A program made the position numbers and the translations under genes. Positions 1-10,769 of a stretch of DNA of 64,000 nucleotides are shown piece by piece. The notes under the pieces are model-generated. The model searched no databases. It worked only from the letters and a program-made list of their open reading frames with translations, and was not told the origin of the DNA. The first letter of the stretch is position 1. Each line of letters begins with the position of its first letter. Source of the stretch: Tetrahymena thermophila SB210 (lineage: Eukaryota > Ciliophora > Oligohymenophorea > Hymenostomatida > Tetrahymenidae); the NCBI RefSeq assembly GCF_000189635.1, contig NW_002476431.1, positions 186,001-250,000 of the forward strand, written 5' to 3'.

Positions 1-3000
1 TTTAGACAATAAATATACCATGATTTATGCAAAGCTTCTAAAATTTTTTTTCTGGCTATCCTCTATGTCTGCCTCTTGTGCATCCTAACAAATTAAATTA
101 ATTTATTAATTTTATAAATAAATGGAATTTAAAAATCACCAGAAGAATGCCAATTTCCTCTACAACAAGACCAAGATTCTGGCCATAATCCGTGCATTGA
201 TCCCAAATCAAAAGCTTTTGGGTGATAAAAACATTGCTTATTTGAATTGTTATCATCAGTGTATTCATATTACTAGCCGCAGCCCCAATTTTTACATATC
301 ATTATGGTTCCTATTGATATCTCGGTTTCTCTCTTCTTTTCTTCTTCTAATTGTTACCTCTTTTCAGGAACTATGCAAGGATACTCGTGATATTAATTCC
401 ATATAGGAGGGATGAGGTTTTAGTATTTATTTAAATACTCTAGTTGGATTTTTTCCATCTCAGAAGAATCAGCATAGCTCATACTTAACAATATTAATCC
501 ATCAAAAACCTTATTTTTAATTATAATTATATACAAAAAGTATTTTAAAAAAATTCACCTTGATCATTCTCTGCTAGAAATAAGTAAGGAATGCTTTTAA
601 TGGTTCATTTTTACGATACAATATAATACGACCTTATGTATCTCTCATTTCTATAGGACCAACACCTCTAATGTAAACTTCGAATGACTCAATAATTTTA
701 GGTTTATCAAAGTTACCTATAATCTCTACATTAGGAAATAAGTTTTATAAGAGTAGACCAAGTTCATTGAATTTTTCACAAAAATCTGCTTCTTCGTGCC
801 AGGTTGTTGTTTGATGATTTTCACAATTTGTGCAATGATTAACAATTACTTAAAATTTCCCTTAATTCCATTAATTGCATATGATAGGATAGTCTTAATA
901 GTTAGTATACTTTCGCCCAGAGTGGTTATTTGGAGATTAAATTGTATTAGTACCTGATCCAAAATCACTTCCTACATGATTACTCTCGTGATCATGAATA
1001 TTACTATTAAATTAACTTCCTTTGTGTGGTAAAGAAAAATCATTCGAATTCTAAGAATTATGCTTATGATGATTAGCTGAGCTCTGTGGTTATGCTTTGA
1101 AGCTGTTTGCTTGAGATAATGTTGGAGTTTGAAAGTTTATATTCATATCCATAGATGTCTTAGGTGATTTTTAAGAAATTGATAAAAGCTACAAAGTAGA
1201 AAAGCGGCATAAATATTTTTATGAAGATATGTCCATCATGAGCTAGTTTTCTTAATACTTAATTGGGCATTCATGATCTTGATTTATTAAAATTTCGAAC
1301 CCTGTAACTTTTCGCATCTCTTAAGGATCAAAATATAAAAATAAATTATCTTCAAGTTTTTAATTATCTCCTCCTACCCTAATATTTCTATCAGATATAC
1401 TTAGAGGTTATTAATTTTATGCGTTTGATTCTTGTTTCTTATCTAACATTACATTGGTAGCAGAAGTTATTGCTACAGTTAAATTTCTAATTTATCCATT
1501 AGCATCTATTTAATTAATTTATTATATATTTTAATTAGCAAAAAATACTACTTTTTAACTTAAATTTGTAGAAAAAAAAATATTTTAACTTTATTAACAT
1601 TTATACAAAGTGGAAGGAATAAATAATAAACTTAAAAGAGAAATGAATATATGTAATAATATTACTTTATGGGCTACTACTACTATGAGAGGTAATTGAA
1701 GTTCTCTTTTAGCTAATTTAATCTTACTGATTTTAATTTTATTCGATTTATTATTATTATTGTTATTGCTATTATAATTGGTTTTTTGGGGTTATCATAG
1801 TAGAACTCTTTTTTCTAATGGCAAAAGCATTAGGATCCAAATCATCAGGGTTATCGCCAAAAACAGATAATTAATTTGATGATATTAAAGGTGATTAATT
1901 TCCTTAGCTACTTTTTGGTTAAAAAGATGGAGAGGCTGTAGTTTGTGAAGAAGTACCCCAAGGAGATAGCTGGTGTGCAGCCAATTTATCTTATTATTTC
2001 TATTAAGGTTTAGGTGATGAAACTTTTTGATCATAAATAAAAGTATTTTAAAACTATCTGTGATTTCTAAGAGGAGCTATTTATATCTTTCTTTGATTTG
2101 TTATTACTTTAAGAGATTCTAAGTTAACATATCCATCTTTTTCAATTCCACAAAGCCCGTGTATTGATTCTCCTTCTTCAATTAAAACCCTAAATTAGAA
2201 ATAAGAGGTTGCAATAGAAGCAGGTTAAGAATTAGAATTTAATGATTAATGAGAATCAATCGTGTTTCCACCATTAATATTATTGTTATTATTCATTTAA
2301 TTATATGTATTTGTATTAGCATTATTTTAAAAGCCTAGAGCTGACTGATTAAAAAAGTCAGTTAAATTTTTTGATTAAGGATCAATTTCTAAATATTTTT
2401 AATTAAAACAGTCTATGTAAATTTATACACCTGTTTTAGAATGCTAATAAATAGATCCTATACACCAATTATTCAAAAAGAAGTCAAATTCTTTTTCATT
2501 AAAGCTAGTTGGGTTTGATATGCATAACATTTTAAAAATCTCTTCGATATTAGGGGAACTTTCTAGTTATAATTTGTCAACAACAAACGAATGGAATAGT
2601 GATATTTCACATCTTGTAAGTCTTCCATGACATATGGCTTTAAAAAGGTTAGTAATACTATTCTAATAACGGTATTAAAAAAGAGCTTGAACAAATTTGT
2701 TATAATATCCGACATCAGAAAGAGACCTGAAGGGAGGTAGAATAAGATAAAATCCTACAATTTTATATAGATTGCATTCTTTGAATGGTTCAGGAACTTT
2801 TTTCATTTTTAAAACTCTTTATAAATGCTTTAAAGAGTTATAAACAAACATTGGCTTTTTATTATCTTTAATAAATTCATTTTAGACTGACAGCCATTCC
2901 CTCTTTTCCCGCTCTATATCTTCTTCCTCTTGATGAGGGTTTATCTAAGCTTAGTTTTTTACTATTTAAATTTCTTCTTCGTTAAGGCTAATATCCCTGG

Positions 3001-4879
3001 CCATTTACATAAATTGATCATAAAAAATTCCCTCTATTTTCAACTTTTGCTTGTTATTATTCTCTAATTCTTATTCAAATCTAATTTATTTCAAAATAAA
3101 AATTTATTATTTTGGCAAAAAAATGTAGTTTTTTCTTTACGTAAATGTTTTAATGCAACCAGCCTTATCTGCCAAATATTCTAACTATTCTCTACTTATC
3201 TTTTGATTAAAAAAATATGAATTAATTCATCGTATTAGTTAAATATATATATGTAACTTATTACTTTAACTTTTGAATAGCTTAGAACTCTATGAAATCG
3301 AGTTGATTCTATAACATAAATGGGATAATTTTCATTCACCTAAATATTACCGTTAGCAATTAGAGTATGAAGACAGAAAAAAGGAACTTTTTATCCTATT
3401 CCATCATCTACAGAAGGTGACATTGCAAAAAGTGTAGTAAATATCCATCTATAATTTAAACTCATCTGCCTCATCGCAATATTTAAATCATCATTACGTA
3501 ATAGAGAATCCCTAAAATCATCATAATGCTTTCTTTTTTTATGATTTTGATGCATAATCTCATCATTCTTTAACAAGAGAGATTTTTTCATTTGCATATC
3601 ACCTTCGTAAGCACCGTGTGAGCTTTACAATTAATAAGGTACTTAATGCTTATTTTGCAAAGTCATTAAAGAGTTTTAAAGACCAATAGTGTTTTTTACC
3701 TCTAACTCTCCTAAAATGTTTAATATTGATGGTAAGTTTCTTAATTCTTCATAAGAAGAACATTTTTCATCTAAAATTTCTTTAATCGTTTCTATCGAAA
3801 ATTCCTATGTGCTTATAACAAAATCTGATATTTACCCCATAAAAAGGTTCTCAGCACTCTCAGAACCTATGAATATCAAACTTTTAACCACAAATTTTAT
3901 TGGATTACTAAAATCGACCTAATTAAAATATTAAAAAAAAATATTTTATAGACAAAGAAAGTTAATTTTTTATCTACCTATCCTTACAAAACCCCATTTA
4001 TATACATATTTATATGATAGCAAGGTTAACCATCAAGCATAGTAGAGGTGTATGTAATCTAAATATGATATATTTTAGAAGGTCTTATTTTGCTTTGTGA
4101 AAATAAGTATTCATAATCCACATCTCTCCTATATAATTAAACCAAATAATTAAGAATAATTAATTAATTCCATTTTTATTTTAAATAATATTTCAGTTGA
4201 GTTACTAATTTTCTTTAATAAAAATAACTGATATCATATTAAATAAGTAAAGGTCTTTTTGAATTTTAATCAAATGAAAATCTAAAACAAATATTACTTG
4301 TAAGATACACACAAGTATTAAGTGTTTGGATCAATACTAATTTATATGAGTTTCTGGTTATTATTACCAATTTGTATTAAATGTATAAAATCTTCTTATT
4401 CTAATTTATTTTATAAGTTTATAAAACACTTTTTAAAGAGCATTTCTAAAATAAAATAATTCATTCATACTTTTCTTTTTTTATTTTTCATCATTTTCGC
4501 GAGTTTCTTACATAAATGAAAATGCTATTGTGAATACTTCAAAATTAGATCCTAATTTGAGAGAATGCATCTTTTTAATTACCTTTTAATAAATTTGAAT
4601 TATAAAATAATTATATTTTATACTAATGAACTCTAATAATGTATTTAATTATTGGCTTCTTCTACTTTTACAAAATAATTAAAAGTAACTAAATACTTGG
4701 TTTTATGATGAGTAAAATGATCCATATTCAAATACTTGTGAAATTATATTATTTTCAGAGTTAGAAATATGATCTATTTATTAAATATTTTCAGCAACTG
4801 GAATTTCATTTCTACTACTTTATGTATTTTGTTGTTATTGTCGATCCTAAATCTAATTATCCTAAAAAGAGTATTCCAT
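1..4879 (-). CDS. Large multidomain protein: ConA/LamG-like jelly roll, SelH-like Rdx domain and CHORD zinc domain (3' end outside window)
   Basis: Function unknown; not matched to a named family as a whole. The frame opens MEYSFQDNQ at 4879 and runs leftward through about seven exons: 4879-4338, 4281-3978, 3918-3271, 3199-1666, 1505-559, 509-140 and 84 to beyond the edge, roughly 1,475 residues so far. Splice phases agree at every junction. The N-terminal third has alternating beta strands typical of concanavalin A/laminin G jelly rolls (FEVFTIAFSF, KIYHIQITYT, CYHINMYINGVLQGQ, FMGQISDFVIS). The middle is mixed helical, then Gln/Asn/Ser-rich. At 880-560 lies an Rdx (SelW/SelT/SelH) domain with HCTNC at 837-823, where SelH has HCTSU, followed by FPNVEIIGNF and SFEVYIRG. 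From about 296 leftward is a CHORD domain: CKNWGCG, CFYHPKAF, SWSCCRGN and, after a 55-base intron, GCTRGRHRG. CHORD domains bind zinc and in RAR1/CHP proteins act with HSP90 and SGT1. The first exon boundaries (4880-4200) are the least certain part. Confidence 0.75.
823..837 (-). other. CxxC redox motif of the SelH-like Rdx domain
   Basis: The codons CAT TGC ACA AAT TGT read HCTNC, just after a short beta strand (QVIVN). In the Rdx family this position holds CxxU or CxxC after the first strand of a thioredoxin-like fold, and SelH has HCTSU. Here the second residue is ordinary Cys (TGT). TGA is the only stop in this code, so this copy avoids the selenocysteine problem. Confidence 0.65.
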
Positions 4880-5434
4880 TGCTAATTTTCAAATATATAC
4901 TCCTTAAAAATTTAAATTCAATAATTTATCAAATGATATCAGCTAACTTGAATTAATTCTCCAATGAAACTGTGTTAACAAAAAAATATTTCGCTTGCGT
5001 TTTACTTATGTTTTATAGTCACAACTAATAAATTTCTTTGAAAAGATTTTAAAAGTTATAATTTTTAGTAAATATAAGTTTGATAGTTTTTTGATTAAGC
5101 AAAAATCTAAAAAAATAATGATGATTATTAATTAGCTATTTAAAATAGATAATTTATGATTCTAGTGCTTTAATAGAAAATTAGGTAGGACGTTAAAAAC
5201 ATGATAGACTAATTTATTGATTTTTATCTTTACACATTAATACAATTTCAAAGTTTAACTTAATTACATAAAAAAACAATCGATTTTTTATAATTTCTTT
5301 ATATAATGTTAGAAATTTTTAATAAGAATTTGATCATTAATTGTTTTTGTTAATGAATTAAAAATTTACAATTTTATTATACAACTCATCAATTAGATAT
5401 TTTTACATTTACTAATTTTTTTTTACATATTTTT
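4880..5434. other. Intergenic spacer, no gene seen
   Basis: AT-rich spacer between two minus-strand genes, holding the 3' end region of the zinc-finger/ankyrin gene and the promoter side of the left-edge gene. A short run of poly(T) lies around 5415-5435. I see no conserved frame or RNA gene. Confidence 0.5.
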
Positions 5435-8400
5435 TCATTTCCCATATTTTTTACTTATTCTAAATAACTTTTTCTGCTGAGAATAATCAATTATACTACT
5501 TTTTTTTTAGGTTATTTAACTTGTACTGGTATTATTAGCTTATTGGTCAAAATATTACTTTAAATTGAATTCTTCGTCTTCCAATTCTAATAAAAAATAT
5601 AAAAAATTAACTCAGTATTATTTTATTATTTATTTGTTACCTTTTATCAATGAATCACTCATTTTGTCCTATTCAATCATATATTGTGAAATTAAACTTT
5701 TTATAGCTACTGACTATGAGCAATTTCTTGCTGTATTTTAATACTAATCTTTCCATAAAATATCTATTCCCTTAGCATATTAAAGTATGTATCTAACACA
5801 CATTAAATGATTATTTTTAGAAGCAAGCAATAATGGAGTATCCCAATTCTAAGGATATAATTAAATATTAATATTTATGATAATTTTAAAAATAGATAAA
5901 TTACCCTATCATAAATATTGCAATCAGCTCCCTTTTAAAGAAGCAGTTCTACTAAACTATCTAGCCCATGCTCACAAGCATATATCAAGCATGTTTTTCC
6001 TTCCTATTTTATAAAAATGAAAATAAAACTTTGTAGCAAGAAAAATAATACTTTATCCTATATGTTTATATTTATTTATCCTGAATATCTTTAAATTAGC
6101 TGGATAGCTAGATACTCATTTCCTTCCTTTGACATTAATGTTAAAACACAATCTCCATTCTAATTTAAGCAATTATATTTTCAAATCAACTTTATTTTGA
6201 ATATATTATTTACATTATTTTTTTCACAAATTTAATTTGTTAAATTTAACTCCTCAATCATTTTTAAAATATTATCAAAGTGTCTATTTTTATATAACAG
6301 CATCAATATGCTATTTCCCTATATTTTAAAATTAATTTAGTGTAAATAAATTTTTGGAAATTACCAAATGGTCTTTATCAGAAATTGGGTTATTTCTTTA
6401 AATCATTTCATGTATTAAATCTATCAAATTATTTTCTGCTGCAAAAAACATAACTTTTCTATCTATTTTTATTGATTGTAAATAAATTATCATTTTAAAA
6501 TTAATCAATAAATAAATGATTTTAATTAATAAATAAATATAAAATTTATTACTTTTTTTTTAATCAGCAAAAACACCACCTTTTTTAAATAGGTAAGTTA
6601 CAATATCAAGCTATTTTTTTGTAAAGGCGTAATCTACGGGTGTTTTATTAAACTAAAAAAAATTTTAACTATGAATAATTTAAATAAAAAACTCTATACA
6701 TCATCAACAATAGTCCCTACAGCCCCATTCTCACATAAAGCTTATATAGTATCTTTGTCATTGTTTTTTACAGCAAATGTCAAAGCTGTTCTTTTTTGCT
6801 TTTTATTATTAAAATTCGTTGAGTTTATAATTAATTTCTTGCTTTATTTATGAATACTTGGTCTTAAATATTTGGATCAGCACCTTAGGCAAGCAATATA
6901 ATTACAATATTTTTTAAGCTGTTTTGTGCTGCATAAATTAAATATGTTGTTTCGCTAGTCTAATGTTTATTTTTGGAATGAAGATAAAAAAAGAAAAGAA
7001 AATTTTACACCAAATCTTTTATTTAAATCTAATTCAAATTAGGAGTAGTCTAATAAATATCTTAATATATCAGTTGAGTTTTTTTTTATTGAATATAATA
7101 TGCAATCATTTCCAGACCAATCAGTTATAGAAGGATTAGCTCCCTTCAATAATAATTCTTTTACAACTAATATTAAAGTGTATTTATTTCATTATTATTT
7201 TAAAATATTACAAAGTTTACCATCTAACTATCCAAGTAAAACTGCTTCTAAAAGAAGACTTCTTCCTCTTTAATTAATAATTTTATTTATGTCTACAATA
7301 TAGTCATCAATATTACTCATTCTTTTTGTTAACATTGTTTATGAAGCACTTTATGGTTTTTTATTGAAACTTAGCTTTAAAAAAATATAATTTTTTCATA
7401 TTGGTATTATTTAAATTTTAAAAAAGTTACACTGGTCTAATTATATTTTTTAATGATTGAAGAGTAGTCTTTTTATTATTTTTCTATGATACTGCTTTGC
7501 TAAAGATGTTAAAGATTAGTAGCACTTTTTCTTCCTAAATATGAACCTTCACTTTATTTTTAATCTGTATTATCATTATTTATTTCTGGATAACTCATTT
7601 AGTTTTCTTAATCATCAAAATCTTTATCTTCATCATATTTTTCTTCCTAATCACTATAATTATCTCTTAAATATTACTTATCTGGAAAGTTATACTTTAA
7701 TTCAGATAGGTATTAGTTAGATTTTTTATGCTAATCAAAATGTTTACTCCAAACTATCAAAATAAAAAATAATTTCAAAAAAGAATTCTTCATTTATCAA
7801 GAAATTATCTTGAAAAATAAGTAAAAAAAATAGCTTTTTATTTACCTTTAGGTATGTACTAAATATCTAATTCTTAAATATTATGAGCGAACTGGCATGT
7901 TTAACCATATCTACAAAGTCCAGTAATGACAAATTATCTGCACATTTTAAGTTTCTTTTATGAAGTTCTTTTTTTAAGGGTATCTTATGGTTTATAAAGT
8001 AAATTAATATTTTTTTTTTCGCTATTCTTATTTCCATTGAGCTCATTCAACTTTTTTTCTAAGTTTTCTATATAATTATTGTATTCTAGACTAGGTTTAT
8101 GTTAATTATTAAGAAGGGATAGCCCATTTAAAGTTTAATTATTTGAGAAATTATTTTAAGTATTATTAAAGGTGTTTGTGCTTTATTAACCTTTAGTTTT
8201 TCTTTATGGAGAACTATTGCTTGACTTGTTAATCCTACTAAAATTATGTTATTTTTATGCAATCAAAGAAATATTTTTATTTGAAAAAGATTATCCCTTA
8301 ATGGTCTAAATTCTTCCTTGCGATGTTGAAGGCTTGCTACTTAAAGCTTGATTAATAGTCTAAGAAAGTCCTACATTTTAGCTACTAGTATCGAAACTAG

Positions 8401-8497
8401 TTAAATTATTTTCATGGTTTTGTTTCCTAGTTACATCTGGATATTTTTTTTATATTTTTTCTAATATCTTTTATACTTGGGAGGATGATTTAATCAT
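5435..8497 (-). CDS. CCCH zinc finger plus ankyrin-repeat protein
   Basis: Probably an RNA-binding or regulatory protein: one CCCH finger for RNA contact and an ankyrin stack for protein contact. It starts MIKSSSQVQKILEKIQ at 8497, has a Ser/Asn/Gln-rich stretch and a short coil, then CRQFVITGLCRYGQTCQFAH near 7955-7895 (C-x8-C-x5-C-x3-H). After an acidic linker follow about ten ankyrin units split by roughly ten short introns; clear ones are RSLLLEAVLLGQLD, TTYLIYAAQNSLKN, RTALTFAVKNNDKD, KTCLIYACEHGLDS and DTPLLLASKNNHLM. It ends DYSQQKKLFRISKKYGK then TGA at 5437-5435. The finger half alone could end at a TGA overlapping an ATG at 7320, which would split this into two genes. A 57-base intron with a phase-0 donor and acceptor (GTAACTT...TTTTTTAAAG) joins them in frame, so I call one gene. 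Confidence 0.68.
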
Positions 8498-9101
8498 TAA
8501 CTTCTTTGAAAATTTATAATACTAGTTGTTGAAAAATATTTATAATCAAATAAATTATGTGGTTTAGGTAATTTAAAAAACAAACAAAAATTATTAAATA
8601 AAAAATAAATTAGCATAAAAAGTATTTATTAAGAATTAAAGCAAAAAATTAAGCACCAAATAGATAGAAGGCCTATCAATTTTTAAATGTATTTTAAAGT
8701 ATAAATTTAACTATTAAAAATGATTTAAGTAGTTTGAAACAATAATTAAAAAAATTAACATAGTTTTTATTCATTTATTTTAGAAAGTAATTTAATTTTT
8801 TACAATAATATTTTTTTAAAAGATTTTATTGATAATTTTTTCTTGTAATTTAATATAATGAAAGAAAATAACATAGTTTTTATTCATTTATTTAAGAAAG
8901 TATTTTAATTTTTTACAATAATATTTTTTTAAAAGATTTATATTGTTAATTTTTTCTTGTAATTTAATGTAGAAATAAATGTAATTTTTTCAATATTTAG
9001 ATTTTAAGTAAGTTTATTTTACAAAAATAAATTAATTTTTAATTATTACAAAAAAACATTTTTGTGTTAATAATAAATTTATTGATTTATTACAGTTTTA
9101 A
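8498..9101. other. Intergenic spacer with a tandem duplication
   Basis: AT-rich spacer between two minus-strand genes: the promoter side of the zinc-finger/ankyrin gene and the 3' side of the F-box/LRR gene. Its only visible structure is the duplicated segment described separately. No coding frame or RNA gene recognised. Confidence 0.5.
8757..8968. repeat. Two-copy tandem duplication, 113-base period
   Basis: A segment of about 98 bases beginning AACATAGTTTTTATTCATTT occurs at 8757-8855 and again at 8870-8968. The copies differ by only a few bases and are separated by a short linker ending AAAGAAAAT. The near identity over AT-rich but non-repetitive text points to a recent local duplication, not chance low complexity. 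It lies wholly between genes. Confidence 0.85.
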
Positions 9102-10769
9102 TCATTCAACAAGTGCAAACAAATTTTCAGCTGGAGTATATCTAATAGTTAATTTTGGTCTTATTTTTTGAAGTCTAACATCAAGCCAATAAGTTAAAGA
9201 ACAATTTTATTCTAAGAAAAGTAAATGTAACTTTTAGAAAGCATTCTTATTTTTAAAAATTCCTTCAATAAACATTCCTTTAGGGGGATATTCTTCTAAG
9301 TTTTCATCACAATTAGTATCTCCATGATCATAATGGCCTAAATGTAGTATTTTTAAATATGGATGCTTGCTTAGACCTACCAAAGACAACGAAGTTACCC
9401 ATGAGTCTCCAGATAAATTAACTTCTTCAAGCTAAGGACACCCTTATACCTTTAATTTAAAATAGAAATCTTTTAAAATAAATTTTGATTGAAAATTGAT
9501 TACCAAAACAGATAAGTCTTCTTAAATAGGACATTCTTTAAGACATAAATAACGAAGCTAGTGTAAATTTTTAGATATGTTTATATGAATACTTTCTCTA
9601 AATTTTCTTGAGTAAGTTATGTTCAGTCTTTGAAGGTTGGGACAGTCCTTTAAGTAAGATATTCCTTCGTCACTAATTTTAGCACATTTTTCAAAGCAGT
9701 TTCTGATTATCTACAATTCAACTAAATTATCTCTGTATCTTTAAGCAAATATTTAAATAACCTAGTCTCCAACACGAGAGCAATAGTCTAATTTAACGGA
9801 TTTCAATTCAAACTTTGACAAATTAAAGTATTCAAAACCTTCAAAACTAAAATTGAGGTTATAATTGGTAGGAGTTCCTCCGAGATGTATATCAGTAATT
9901 TAGTAGCAGCTTCTGGCTATAACTTAGAGAGTTTCATTTGTTAATTTTGGAGTGTTCGGAATATTTATTATTTCTAATATTTTAACAGTTAAAAATGAAT
10001 TTTAAAAAGAAATTATCAAAAAAGATTCTTTTACTTAAGTTTTGAAATTTAGGTAAGAAAAACTAAAGAAGTTCGTCTGTAAGAGGAGCTTTGTTAATTG
10101 TCAGACTTTATATTGAGGAGCAGCAATTAGAAATAGCTTTAAGTTCATTTTCATCAAAATTCTTTTTTCTTTTATTTCTATTTTATAGTTCTAAAATCTT
10201 GAGGTTTGGTATTTTTTATGTAAAAACAGTAGCGAATTCAATATTAACATTATTAATTTAAAGAAATTCTAATGTTTTTGGAATGGACATCAACAAACTT
10301 TTTTCATTTAAAAATTTCATTAAAAATTGTTTTTAGTTGTTATTTCAATTAAATCTTACTAACTAGTATCATTTGAGTTGGCTAAATGAGGAAGATATAA
10401 TTTTATAATATTTCTATCGTTCTAAACGATTTTCATCAAGTTTAATGTTTTAACAGTTGGAGGGAGAATAGAAAGATTAACAATAGAATAAATATCTGGA
10501 TCGCGGGTTATCATTCTCTTCCATTTCTTGCATACCCCTTGTATAATACACAGATCCATAACATTTAAAAAAGTAAATATCTTACAAAGTATTGAATCTT
10601 TAAAATCTTAAATATTTGTTCTGGTATTTGTAGGAGTTCGAGGAGATTTACTGCCTCTAGAGGAAGATGAATAATAGCCTTTTTTATCATAACTTTATAA
10701 AACATAATCTTTTTTTAAATTTAAACTATTTATTTATTTTTTAAAATCTTAGTCACTTATGTTAATCAT
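9102..10769 (-). CDS. F-box/leucine-rich-repeat protein (FBXL type)
   Basis: Likely substrate receptor of an SCF (SKP1-cullin-F-box) ubiquitin ligase. The start MINISDQDFKKQINSLN at 10769 leads through a Ser-rich segment (SSSSRGSKSPRTPT) to an F-box-like helix set: DSILCKIFTFLNVMDLC, then VCKKWKRMI. The rest is a series of leucine-rich repeats of the cysteine-containing FBXL kind, for example LKSVKLDYCSRVGD, CPNLQRLNITYSRK and CPQLEEVNLSGDSW. It ends YTPAENLFALVE before TGA at 9104-9102. There are a few introns; their exact ends in the 9440-9510 and 10260-10340 parts were not fixed. The substrate cannot be told from sequence. The neighbouring gene 5' of it is divergent. Confidence 0.75.

Noticed and set aside
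3332-4879. A separate lectin-like gene ending near 3332.
   Set aside because: A miscount of a T run produced a false TGA. With six T residues the frame continues, and a 71-base intron at 3270-3200 joins it in phase to the Rdx/CHORD part.
5405-5440. Poly(T) runs that resemble bacterial or Pol III terminators.
   Set aside because: Poly(T) and poly(A) runs are everywhere in this AT-rich genome and no RNA polymerase III gene is adjacent.
9102-10769. Regular spacing of repeats considered as a satellite or CRISPR-like array.
   Set aside because: The periodicity is that of leucine-rich repeats at protein level; the DNA units are not identical and there are no spacers.
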